DNA of 64,000 bases from Calothrix sp. NIES-3974 (GTDB lineage Bacteria > Cyanobacteriota > Cyanobacteriia > Cyanobacteriales > Nostocaceae), in NCBI RefSeq assembly GCF_002368395.1, contig NZ_AP018254.1, positions 5,146,001-5,210,000 of the forward strand, given 5' to 3'. How positions within the stretch are numbered: the first letter of the stretch is position 1; each line of letters starts with the position of its first letter. A model generated the notes under the pieces. It did no database searches. It was not told the origin of the DNA and was given only the letters and a program-made list of their open reading frames with translations. Below, piece after piece: positions 1-7,960 of the stretch. Position numbers and translations under genes: made by a program.

Positions 1-530
1 ATCCAGATAGATATAAACCGGATTTGGAATTATTAAAATTAGAAAACGTCACCTGTCATGGATTTATCAAAAATCAACAAGTATTGGAATTATTATCCCA
101 AAGTCACATCCAACTTTTAGCTTCCCTAGATGATACCTTTGGTTTTAGTGTGATTGAGGGATTTGCAGCAGCAACACCAGCAATTACAACGAATGTGTGT
201 GCTTTACCGGAGTTTGTCCATCACCATGAAAATGGGTTTGTACTCGATTTGGAGTTAAACGCGTATCGTAATTGGATACACCGTTATGGGGATGATTATC
301 GAGATTGGGTAAGTGATGCTAAACGCGCTACAGATGAGTATTGGCAAATTCTAGATTCTACCTATGAATATCTGGCTGATTTAACTTTGGAATATTTACA
401 ATCTTTAATTGATAATCCGCAGTTGTATGGGAAATTAAGTACGGGTGCTTTAAATCAAGCGGTGAATCATCACAACGCCGTCACCACTGGGAAGCGTTTA
501 GATTGTCTGTACTCACAAATATTGATCTAA
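1..530 (+). CDS. Glycosyltransferase family 4-like, C-terminal part (gene starts before the window)
   Basis: The reading frame is open from base 3 to the stop at 528-530 with no convincing start, so only the C-terminal ~175 residues are present. The part from SHIQLLASLDDTFGFSVIEG through ATPAITTN is the nucleotide-sugar-binding half of a GT-B glycosyltransferase. The acidic D..FGFSVIEGFA segment is the usual EX7E-like donor site region, followed by the typical 'avoid the obvious target, pick another location' loop before CALPEFV. The tail is helical and ends in SQILI. The likely role is transfer of a sugar to a lipid- or polysaccharide-linked acceptor on the cytoplasmic face of the membrane. 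Donor and acceptor cannot be told from this fragment. Confidence 0.7.
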   Translation, partial: PDRYKPDLELLKLENVTCHGFIKNQQVLELLSQSHIQLLASLDDTFGFSVIEGFAAATPAITTNVCALPEFVHHHENGFVLDLELNAYRNWIHRYGDDYRDWVSDAKRATDEYWQILDSTYEYLADLTLEYLQSLIDNPQLYGKLSTGALNQAVNHHNAVTTGKRLDCLYSQILI

Positions 531-654
531 AGGTAATATCAGTTGATATTGAAGTTTTAAATCCACATTGTACGATGCCCGGTTAAACACTTGTCATTAC
601 TGAGGAAGTGAAAAAAATCCCACAGTCCTTGCGATCGCTTGAGACAGATCAAAT

Positions 655-751
655 CCTGTATTTCTCACGAGTGATAAGGGTTGAGCTATGGGTTGTTTTT
701 CCTACTACTCCCTATTCCCTGAAAGTTTTAGGGGTTTGTGAGAAATCCGGG
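655..751 (+). repeat. Family B small inverted-repeat element, copy B1
   Basis: The ends are imperfect inverted repeats: CCTGTATTTCTCAC at 655 and GTGAGAAATCCGGG ending at 751. The interior has the family's CCTACTACTCCCTA and GAAAGTTTTAGG blocks. Other copies are at 21594, 29373, 47763 and 52201. There is no coding capacity, so it is MITE-like. Confidence 0.75.
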
Positions 752-963
752 AAATGACTCAAAGCTTTGCTAAATATGCATTAATTCGATGCAGTTTCAG
801 AGAAACCCTACCCAGACATGATTTCGATGCTGTCAGGTTCTCCTTACCCCAACTAAACCCAAAAAAATGTTCATCCCTACTGCCTCAAATATGACCCAAT
901 GATAGGTAAATTGTTTAGTTTCTTTACCTCAAAAGCTTACAGTAAGCGGCTTTGCAAATTCTC

Positions 964-979
964 GTGATTATCATTCTCA
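964..979 (+). promoter_or_regulatory. Possible Fur-type box
   Basis: GTGATTATCATTCTCA matches much of the GATAATGATTATCATTATC consensus on the reverse strand. No gene lies immediately downstream on the + strand; ziaR converges towards it. It could be a chance AT-rich match. Confidence 0.25.
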
Positions 980-1092
980 TACAATAGGGTATATTAGTCC
1001 CTTGAAGCCACATTTTTATCCTAACAGAAGTTCCCCTTATCAGTCAACCTCTCAAAATCTGAAACAGGAACATTCCCCAGTTTCGTTATTAT

Positions 1093-1494
1093 TTACCAGC
1101 TAGGCTCCTGTAGGTGTTCTAAAACTTCTTTGTAAAGGTGAATAATGTGGTCGTCAGCTAGACCGTAATATACATTGCGCCCTTCTCGTCGATATTTGAC
1201 TAAACGTTGCGATCGCAAAATTCGTAGCTGATGGGAAACCGCAGACTCACTGACTTGCACTACTGCAGCCAAGTCACAAACACAGAGTTCTCGATGGGCC
1301 AATGCAGACAGCAAACGCAGACGGTTGGGGTCAGCCAATGCATTAAAAAACTCCGCCATCTGTTGAGCCTGATTTACAGATATTATTTCTGGTTGCACCT
1401 GACGCACCTGCTCCAGATGAACAAGATAATCGTCGCAACTGGGGGTATCTTCGTGGTGCAGAGACTGGGATGTTGAAGGGGAGGTTTTGCTCAT
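1093..1494 (-). CDS. ziaR: ArsR/SmtB-family zinc-sensing repressor ZiaR
   Basis: This is a 133-residue winged-helix metalloregulator that represses the divergent exporter gene and releases DNA on binding zinc. The helix-3 motif ELCVCDLA carries both cysteines seen in ZiaR. The recognition helix [20 protein letters not shown] is intact. The C-terminal helix keeps all four residues of the SmtB alpha-5 site: D and H in DDHIIH, then H and E in EHLQE. An N-terminal extension with Cys and His ([11 protein letters not shown]) is also ZiaR-like. From memory, the protein resembles Synechocystis ZiaR along its whole length. The neighbouring P-type ATPase and shared operator support zinc, although the related AztR and BxmR proteins also sense Cd or Pb. 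Confidence 0.93.
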   Translation of the reverse strand: MSKTSPSTSQSLHHEDTPSCDDYLVHLEQVRQVQPEIISVNQAQQMAEFFNALADPNRLRLLSALAHRELCVCDLAAVVQVSESAVSHQLRILRSQRLVKYRREGRNVYYGLADDHIIHLYKEVLEHLQEPSW

Positions 1495-1537
1495 AAAGAC
1501 TGGTTTTTATTGGGCAATGATTATTATTTTAACATTC

Positions 1538-1567
1538 AAAATATCTGAATATATGTTCAGATATTTT
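1538..1567. promoter_or_regulatory. ZiaR/SmtB-type operator (perfect 12-6-12 inverted repeat)
   Basis: AAAATATCTGAA (1538-1549) and TTCAGATATTTT (1556-1567) are perfect inverted repeats around TATATG. The TCTGAA/TTCAGA core is the known SmtB/ZiaR operator half-site. It lies 43 bp from the ziaR start and 55 bp from the ziaA start, placed to control both divergent promoters. Confidence 0.9.
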
Positions 1568-1622
1568 ATGGTTTGTGTTATAGTTGGGAGGAGTTCTCCT
1601 TTGAGCACCAAACAAAACCCCT

Positions 1623-3779
1623 ATGAATCAAACCCCATCACTCAAAACTCAGCAGATGCAAATCGGTGGTATGGATTGTGCCAGTTGTGCAGCCAAGATT
1701 GAATCCACCCTGGAGCGGTTATCGGGTGTAGTTGAGGTATCAGTGAGTGTTGCAACTGAACGGTTAACGGTTTCCTATGATCCGCAACAGGTGACAGAGG
1801 TAGAGATTAAAAAGCGAGTGGTGGGTTTGGGGTATAGTGTCGTCATTGAAGAACCGGAATCGAGCCGAAAAGAAGCATGGGATGAACAGGACCCCCATCA
1901 TGGGCATAGCCATAGTGCAGGGGGATTAAACCTCAAAGCAGAAATTCTTCTAGTGCTGTTAGTTATTACTCTTGTAGCAGGAGGAATAATATGTAAGCAG
2001 GCTCTACAGCAAACTCCCTACCACATAGGGGAATATATCGTCTTCATTCCAGCCTATCTGTTAAGCGGTTGGACTGTATTAAAGACGGCTGGACGCAATA
2101 TCCTCAGAGGAAAATTCTTTGACGAAAACTTTTTGATGACGATAGCAACCCTGGGAGCGATCGCCATTCACCAATTGGCGGAAGCAGTCGCTGTGATGCT
2201 GTTTTATCGCATAGGGGAGCTATTCCAGGACTATTCCGTGGGGCGATCGCGCCATTCGATTCAGACACTGTTAGAAGTTCGTCCTGACACTGCCAATTTA
2301 CAGGTGAATGGTTCGGTCAAGCTGGTTTCTCCAGTAGCAGTTAATGTTGGAGATATTATTCTAGTTAAACCGGGAGAAAAAGTTCCCCTTGATGGGGAGG
2401 TTCTAGAGGGGAATTCCCAAGTAGATACCTCTGCATTAACGGGGGAATCGGTTCCACGCATCGTCAAGACTGGGGAAACCGTCCTCGCAGGTATGATTAA
2501 CCGGACGGGATTACTTACCCTACGAGTGACAAAACCATTTGCAGAGTCGTCCATCGCCAAAATTCTGGATTTGGTGGAAAATGCAACCAGCAAAAAGGCT
2601 GCAACAGAGAAGTTTATCACTCGTCTTTCTGGCTACTACACACCAGTTGTCGTTGTTATCTCCCTAGCAGTTGCTCTCATCCCCCCCTTATTGATTCCCG
2701 CTGCAACACACTCAGAATGGGTTTACCGCGCCTTAATCCTGCTTGTTATTTCCTGTCCTTGTGGGTTAGTCATCAGTATTCCCCTCGGTTACTTTGGGGG
2801 TGTGGGTGGAGCAGCCAAGCGAGGCATTCTTGTTAAAGGTGCAACCTTTCTCGATGCTCTGACTGATGTGAGAACCGTGGTGTTTGATAAAACTGGAACT
2901 CTCACCCAAGGTGTTTTTCAGGTGAGACAGATTGTGACAAAGAATGGGTTTTCCCCATCCCAACTGCTGAGTTTTGCCGCCAAAGCGGAATCTCACTCTA
3001 GTCATCCGATTGCCCAGTCAATTCGAGAGGCATATGGTCAGCCCATCGATGATGCAGAGGTGAGGGATTACGAAGAGATTGCAGGTTATGGTATTCGAGC
3101 GAAAGTGGATGGTCAAACCATTCTTGCTGGCAATGATCATCTTTTACATCGGGAAAACATTGACCACGATACCTGTGAGGTGGAAGGAACCGTTGTTCAC
3201 CTTGCTGTTGATCAAGAGTATGCAGGCTATATTCTCATTGCTGATGTAATTAAAGATGACGCAGCTTCAGCGATTCGTGAACTCAAGCGGGTTGGAGTTG
3301 AACAAACAATCATGCTGACGGGAGATAACCACGTTATTGCTCAGAGGGTTGCGGAACAATTGGGTTTAGATGGCTACAGATCGGAATTGTTACCGGAAGG
3401 TAAAGTGGAAATAATTGAGCAGTTATTGAGTTGTTCGGGTAAAAGCAAGGTTGTATTCGTCGGCGATGGTATTAATGATGCACCCGTGATTGCCAGAGCC
3501 GATATTGGTATGGCAATGGGTGGGTTAGGTTCCGATGCTGCCATTGAGACTGCTGATGTTGTCATTATGACCGATTCCCCTTCTAAAGTTGCGGAAGCTA
3601 TTGAGGTTGCCAGAAAAACCCGCAAAATCGTCATTCAAAATATTGTCTTCGCGATGGCGGTGAAGGGATTATTTATCATCCTCGGTATATTTGGGGTCGC
3701 AACCCTTTGGGAAGCAGTGTTTGCCGATGTTGGTGTCGCACTTTTGGCTATTTTCAACGCGACACGAGCTTTGAAGTAG
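1623..3779 (+). CDS. ziaA: Zinc-exporting P1B-type ATPase ZiaA
   Basis: This 718-residue inner-membrane pump uses ATP to export Zn(II), possibly also Cd or Pb, to the periplasm. Residues 15-25 hold the N-terminal metal-binding GGMDCASCAAK (Cys19, Cys22). A His-rich linker (PHHGHSHS, about 91-98) follows. The membrane metal site is CPC at 378-380 (SCPCGLVISIP), and the phosphorylated Asp is D422 in DKTGT. SSHPIA supplies the HP motif of the nucleotide domain, and VFVGDGINDAPV is the hinge motif. The CPC site together with the His-rich segment fits the Zn/Cd/Pb subgroup better than the Cu one. The start at 1623 places the metal-binding domain at the N-terminus. The ZiaR operator lies just upstream. 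Confidence 0.93.
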   Translation: MNQTPSLKTQQMQIGGMDCASCAAKIESTLERLSGVVEVSVSVATERLTVSYDPQQVTEVEIKKRVVGLGYSVVIEEPESSRKEAWDEQDPHHGHSHSAGGLNLKAEILLVLLVITLVAGGIICKQALQQTPYHIGEYIVFIPAYLLSGWTVLKTAGRNILRGKFFDENFLMTIATLGAIAIHQLAEAVAVMLFYRIGELFQDYSVGRSRHSIQTLLEVRPDTANLQVNGSVKLVSPVAVNVGDIILVKPGEKVPLDGEVLEGNSQVDTSALTGESVPRIVKTGETVLAGMINRTGLLTLRVTKPFAESSIAKILDLVENATSKKAATEKFITRLSGYYTPVVVVISLAVALIPPLLIPAATHSEWVYRALILLVISCPCGLVISIPLGYFGGVGGAAKRGILVKGATFLDALTDVRTVVFDKTGTLTQGVFQVRQIVTKNGFSPSQLLSFAAKAESHSSHPIAQSIREAYGQPIDDAEVRDYEEIAGYGIRAKVDGQTILAGNDHLLHRENIDHDTCEVEGTVVHLAVDQEYAGYILIADVIKDDAASAIRELKRVGVEQTIMLTGDNHVIAQRVAEQLGLDGYRSELLPEGKVEIIEQLLSCSGKSKVVFVGDGINDAPVIARADIGMAMGGLGSDAAIETADVVIMTDSPSKVAEAIEVARKTRKIVIQNIVFAMAVKGLFIILGIFGVATLWEAVFADVGVALLAIFNATRALK

Positions 3780-3790
3780 GTGAATTATGT

Positions 3791-4052
3791 AGGGTCTGCG
3801 GAATAAGTCTTTTAGTAGGGGTAGGGAATGGGGAGTGGGTAGAGATGACCCGTCGGGTCGTCTCTACAGGGAGAGACGCGATATATCGTGTCTGTACTTT
3901 TAAACTAATAATTCCACTTTTCAAAAGACCCAAAAAAATTACAAATGCCAGATTTTGAAGTTTTATATACCCGTGTATTTGCACTTTTTTTCAGCCAAAG
4001 TAGCCTCAACAGTTGACGATACCTAAAGTCTAACTATTTTTCAGCAAGCCCT
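3791..4052 (-). repeat. Family A MITE-like element, copy A1 (262 bp)
   Basis: Terminal inverted repeats are AGGGTCTGCGGAA at 3791 and the complement of AGGGCTTGCTGAAAA ending at 4052. ATGT is present on both sides as a possible 4-bp target duplication. The interior includes the short palindromes GACCCGTCGGGTC and GAGACGCGATATATCGTGTC. It has no coding capacity. It matches, in reverse orientation, the elements at 12118-12358 and 21348-21567. Confidence 0.8.
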
Positions 4053-4321
4053 ATGTAGCAATACCGTTTAGTTAAGGAATAAACAGGAACGAGATTATGC
4101 TTAGTAATAAGGCTTTTCGGCATCACTTTCTGAAAAAGAATACTCACGTTAAGTAAAAATTACGGTGTTATTTTCTCTCAATTCCGTAAAAAGCGCAAAA
4201 AACACGGCTTTTTATCAACTTACTTCATCTCCAAAAGTATAATTAATGACTTCCAGGAAAGTTGCAAGATATTTATCAACAAAATCCCCTTAACTGCGAT
4301 CGCTGTGACAGCAGATAAATA

Positions 4322-4340
4322 TATAATGATAATCATTCCA
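4322..4340. promoter_or_regulatory. Fur-type box upstream of the btuB-like leader
   Basis: TATAATGATAATCATTCCA contains the perfect 6-1-6 palindrome AATGATAATCATT and matches about 15 of 19 positions of the Fur consensus. It lies about 150 bp before the riboswitch, so the receptor may answer to iron as well as to corrinoid. Confidence 0.55.
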
Positions 4341-4469
4341 CTTGTGATTGTGAGGTGTGTAGATATGCAACTTCTGGAAGAGAAGGGAAAATCCATAGCG
4401 ATCGCAAAAATTGTGAATTGATACTAATTACTATTTACTTTTACCTGGCATGCATCATATACTACGACG

Positions 4470-4592
4470 ACAATTGGTTCTGATGGGGAGCAGCCATCAG
4501 ACGTAAGGGGGAAAGTTCAGTGAAAATCTGGCACTGTCCCGCAGCTGTAAACTCATGATTAACCACGATTGAGTAAGTCAGAATGCCCGCCA
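4470..4592 (+). ncRNA. Cobalamin (AdoCbl) riboswitch
   Basis: The leader carries the conserved blocks of the B12 element in order: GGTTCTGATGGGG at the 5' side, then GGGGGAAAGTTCAGTGAAAA, then the B12 box CTGTCCCGCAGCTGTAA, then AGTCAGAATGCCCGCC at the 3' side. These are the core helices and the invariant B12-box region of the cobalamin riboswitch. It ends about 37 nt before the receptor start, which suggests control of translation initiation or early termination. Boundaries are good to about 5-10 nt. Confidence 0.95.
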
Positions 4593-4628
4593 ATGGTGAC
4601 AAAAAATACAAATATCTGCGAGGTACAG

Positions 4629-6791
4629 ATGAGAAATATTTCTTTAAATTCTCCGTGGGGGATAGGGTTTACTGCATCAATTTTGCTAGTAATCCTGGGG
4701 AATTGCAGCGTTACCGCTTCAGAACTACAGCAAATTTCCGATTTACCCCAGTATCAAGGAGTTGCCAAGGATTTAGAAATCACTTCTGAAACAGGTTTAC
4801 ATGTAAATCATCCAGGAATCGAAATTACTGAACATCATCTGATTGCACAATCAGAATCAGACACAGACATAGAACTCACCGTCATCGATAAACTACTCAA
4901 CGAACCAGTTTATTCCCCCTTTCGTCGCGAAGGGACAGTGAAGGATTCCAGTCGTCCCATCTACGTGATCACTGGTGAACAGATGGAAGCACAGGGAGTG
5001 AGGACGGTTCGGGAAGCAATGAAATTTCTACCCGGAATTCTGGGGGATGGGACAGTGGGGACGGAACCCAATGCACTCAGTGGTCAGTTTATTCGCGGTT
5101 CTAATACTGGTCAGGTGTTGATATTGTTGGATGGAAGACCAATTAACAATGCTGGGAGTGGAGGTTTTGACCTATCGGAATTCACAACGAATCATATTGA
5201 ACGGGTGGAGGTATTACCGGGAGGAGGTTCCACCTTATTTGGTTCCGACGCGATTGGGGGAGTGATTAATATTATTACCCGTCGTCCGACGGAGCAGATG
5301 ACGACAACAACCACTGTGAATATTGGTTCCTATGGGTTGAATCAACAAATTATTCAAAGCAGTGGAAAGAGTGGCAATATCGGTTGGGTAGTTGGATATA
5401 ATCGCAGTCAAGGGGAATATAATTATCCCTTTTCGATTCCGGAGGCTGATTTTAGTGGAGTCAGGAAAAATAATGATTTTATTTACAACAATCTCAACCT
5501 GAAACTCGAAGCTGATTTAGATCAACGTAATACCCTAACTTTATCAAGTTTGTACTTAGGAAAAGTCCAAGGTGTTCCTGGGGGAGTACCCATTCCCCAA
5601 CCCCAATTTGGACAGGGATTTTTTAATTCCTTAACGGATAATAATCGCAAGTACACCGACCAATTTCTCACAGACTTGACATGGAACTCCAAATTAGGGG
5701 GAGGAGACGATTCTTTGTTAACAGCGAGGGTATATGCAGATTTTCTCGATACCCGTTTTGATAACCGTAGCGGAGCAGTTACAACTCATCAAAGATTTGC
5801 CACCCAACAACAATCCTACGGGATTCAAACTACCCATAGTTGGAAGTTTGCTCAAAATCAAGCTTTAGTTTATGGCTTTGATTTCCGAAATGTGAATGTG
5901 AAAAATAGTATTTTTCGCTATGCTGCGAATACGAATACTATTAACTATGACAATAACATTGGTCAAGGCGCACTTTTTGCTCGATACGATGTTAATCTGA
6001 GTCCCCAATTGAATCTGAATTTTGGTTTGAGACAGGATTTTAGTAGTTTAGTCAATGGGTCAGTGACATCACCTTCCATTGGTACAAAATGGAATATTAG
6101 TGATTCTACAACTTTCAGGGCAAACTATATCCGTAACTTTCGTGTGCCGACCATTGCTAATCTATTTAATAATAATCCCACAAATATTGGTAATCCGAAT
6201 TTAAAACCGGAACGGGGAAATAGTTTTGATATGGGGATTGACCAGAAGTTAGGTAATTTTGGTTTATTACGACTGACTTTTTTCCATAATAGTGTTTCGG
6301 ACACAATTGCCTTTAAACGGTTAATACCCCCGGTGAATGGGAATACAGGAACCTGGGAAAATATTGGCTTAGTAGAGACAACAGGAATTGAAGGGTCTTT
6401 AAATTTACAACTTGCCAAAAACATCTATACATTTGTGAATTATACTGCTAATGACCCACGTATTCGTAAAAGTGCTAATCCCGCAGAGGTGGGTAAAGAA
6501 TTACGATTTGCAGGTGCAGATAAATTAAATTTTGGAGTTTCCTATGAAAATCCGAATGGATGGTATTTTGGCTTGTTGATGAATTCCCTAGGTAAATATC
6601 CAACTAACAACACCAACACAGAATTTTTAGCTGGATATACTACCTTTGATTTCAAAATGCGAGTACCTATCAATGATAAACTCACAGTGACAGGGAGTTT
6701 AGATAACATCTTGAATCAACGTTATCAGTTATTCCCTGGTTTTCCCGATGCGGGGAGAGTATTTCAAATCGGTGTGAATGCAAGTTTTTAA
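4629..6791 (+). CDS. btuB: TonB-dependent outer-membrane receptor, BtuB-like (corrinoid uptake)
   Basis: This ~720-residue outer-membrane receptor probably imports cobalamin across the outer membrane using TonB energy. ATG 4629 is chosen because GAGG precedes it by 6 nt and it begins a normal signal peptide (MRNISLNSPWGIGF to SVTASE). An upstream in-frame start would lie inside the riboswitch. The plug domain (about 85-215) contains RPIYVITGEQME, FIRGSNTGQVLILLDGRPIN and GGSTLFGSDAIGGVINIIT, resembling BtuB. The barrel ends in FQIGVNASF with a terminal aromatic residue. There is no AMIN domain, unlike the receptor at 25548. The corrinoid assignment rests mainly on the riboswitch and the BtuF-like gene downstream; a metallophore receptor is the alternative. 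Confidence 0.85.
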   Translation: MRNISLNSPWGIGFTASILLVILGNCSVTASELQQISDLPQYQGVAKDLEITSETGLHVNHPGIEITEHHLIAQSESDTDIELTVIDKLLNEPVYSPFRREGTVKDSSRPIYVITGEQMEAQGVRTVREAMKFLPGILGDGTVGTEPNALSGQFIRGSNTGQVLILLDGRPINNAGSGGFDLSEFTTNHIERVEVLPGGGSTLFGSDAIGGVINIITRRPTEQMTTTTTVNIGSYGLNQQIIQSSGKSGNIGWVVGYNRSQGEYNYPFSIPEADFSGVRKNNDFIYNNLNLKLEADLDQRNTLTLSSLYLGKVQGVPGGVPIPQPQFGQGFFNSLTDNNRKYTDQFLTDLTWNSKLGGGDDSLLTARVYADFLDTRFDNRSGAVTTHQRFATQQQSYGIQTTHSWKFAQNQALVYGFDFRNVNVKNSIFRYAANTNTINYDNNIGQGALFARYDVNLSPQLNLNFGLRQDFSSLVNGSVTSPSIGTKWNISDSTTFRANYIRNFRVPTIANLFNNNPTNIGNPNLKPERGNSFDMGIDQKLGNFGLLRLTFFHNSVSDTIAFKRLIPPVNGNTGTWENIGLVETTGIEGSLNLQLAKNIYTFVNYTANDPRIRKSANPAEVGKELRFAGADKLNFGVSYENPNGWYFGLLMNSLGKYPTNNTNTEFLAGYTTFDFKMRVPINDKLTVTGSLDNILNQRYQLFPGFPDAGRVFQIGVNASF

Positions 6792-6808
6792 AAACCCATA
6801 AACCCGTA

Positions 6809-6830
6809 GAGACGCGATATACCGCGTCTC
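6809..6830. repeat. Short palindromic repeat of the GAGACGCG type
   Basis: GAGACGCG and CGCGTCTC flank ATATAC just after the btuB-like stop. It belongs to the palindrome family that recurs at 17636, 53026, 55100 and 57238. It could act as a 3' mRNA hairpin. Confidence 0.7.
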
Positions 6831-6842
6831 CAATTTCCCGAA

Positions 6843-6860
6843 TCATTATCATGATAATAG
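6843..6860. promoter_or_regulatory. Possible Fur-type site upstream of the [2Fe-2S] protein gene
   Basis: The perfect 14-bp palindrome ATTATCATGATAAT (6845-6858) contains two GATAAT/ATTATC hexamers but in the outward arrangement. It lies about 180 bp before the gene at 7039. The arrangement is not canonical, so support is moderate to weak. Confidence 0.35.
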
Positions 6861-7038
6861 TTAATTTTCGCATATTCCCGATTTAGAGGTGCTGTCATCT
6901 AAATTTATCAATCTGAGAGTCCATGAATAATGAATCCATCGTCATACACACAAACATCTTCGGATTCAGATATATAATTTAGCCAAGTCCAGTCATACAA
7001 GATTCCTCAAAACCCAAAAAATCAAATCTCAAACTACC

Positions 7039-7938
7039 ATGACTAACTTTAATCCTTGGGTGACACCCTTAAACCAGAAGCTCATAGAAACAACAGGAAA
7101 TGGTTGGCAAATCGAATATGAATTTTTTGACTGTCAAAGTGATATTCTTGCTTGTTTAACTTATACTTTATTTCAGGAAAATTGGCAACACATCGGCTTA
7201 GGACATATTGAACAGGGCAGTGTTTTAGAATTGGAGTTTCAGGAAGCGCCAAAAAAATGTGTGTTGTACGATGGGTATTTAACAGTGATTGCGCAAGAAT
7301 GGCATTTTCATTTATGTATTGAGGAAACTATCGGTGGACCAAATGGGGAAACTCCCCCAGAGTTAAGAAAACACAGATTAATTAGTAAAGCTGCTTTTTA
7401 TCGTCGTATTAATCCTGAAGGAGAACCGAGAAGTTGGGGAATTCAATTTTGGAATGGTGCTGGGGAAAAGGGGATGACTATATTTTTTCCTAATCCCTAT
7501 GTGGAGGAGGAAAATTTACTTCCTGAAGGGAAAGCAAATTGGGATAAATTAAAGCTGTATAATGAATTGCGGGAAATTTATGTATTAGGTCAAAAGCCAA
7601 TTCCATTTACAAAAAACCCTTTTAAATGTCCTTATATTGCTGTGTGTACTTCGGGAAGGTGCTATCCATCCCGTAAATGGCAACCGACTTTTGCAGCTTT
7701 AAAATCAGCAGTGGAAAAAGCAGACTTGGATGTAGAAGTGAGAACAACTGGTTGTTTACAGGTTTGTAAATTGGGTCCAGTAGTGTTTTATTCTGAAGAT
7801 AAAACTTGGTACAGTTTGGTGCAACCAAAGGTAGCTGAACAAATTGTTCAAGAACATCTGGTGGAGGGGAAAAAAGTGATTTCCCATGTTTATCCACCTG
7901 GGAATGGGGAATTAGAAACAGTTAGTAGTCAGGATTAG
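7039..7938 (+). CDS. Two-domain protein with C-terminal thioredoxin-like [2Fe-2S] domain
   Basis: This is a 299-residue cytosolic protein with no signal peptide. Residues ~1-185 form a beta-rich domain I cannot name (for example GWQIEYEFFDCQSDIL and WGIQFWNGAGEKGMTIFFP). Residues ~200-275 look like a thioredoxin-like [2Fe-2S] ferredoxin. Cysteines occur in FKCPYIAVCTSGRC and TTGCLQVCKLGP, with a PVVFYSEDKTWYSLV segment typical of that fold. It lies between a BtuB-like receptor and a BtuF-like binding protein, all on the + strand, so a reductive or processing step after corrinoid or metal-chelate import is plausible. I recall an accessory gene within the btuB operon of some cyanobacteria but cannot verify that this is its homologue. 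Confidence 0.75.
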   Translation: MTNFNPWVTPLNQKLIETTGNGWQIEYEFFDCQSDILACLTYTLFQENWQHIGLGHIEQGSVLELEFQEAPKKCVLYDGYLTVIAQEWHFHLCIEETIGGPNGETPPELRKHRLISKAAFYRRINPEGEPRSWGIQFWNGAGEKGMTIFFPNPYVEEENLLPEGKANWDKLKLYNELREIYVLGQKPIPFTKNPFKCPYIAVCTSGRCYPSRKWQPTFAALKSAVEKADLDVEVRTTGCLQVCKLGPVVFYSEDKTWYSLVQPKVAEQIVQEHLVEGKKVISHVYPPGNGELETVSSQD

Positions 7939-7960
7939 TAGTCACAGCAATTTGAAAAAA

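Larger units (their letters stand above)
531..1092. other. Intergenic region with a family B repeat and a Fur-like box
   Basis: I see no credible gene here. It holds a family B repeat (655-751) and a Fur-like AT box (964-979), followed on the + strand by -10-like TATATT. The remainder is AT-rich and unremarkable. Confidence 0.5.
3780..4469. other. Intergenic region upstream of the corrinoid uptake locus
   Basis: There is no gene. It contains a complete family A element (3791-4052), a Fur-type box (4322-4340) and the likely promoter of the riboswitch transcript. The 4053-4321 stretch shows no recognisable feature apart from one GCGATCGC site. Confidence 0.6.
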
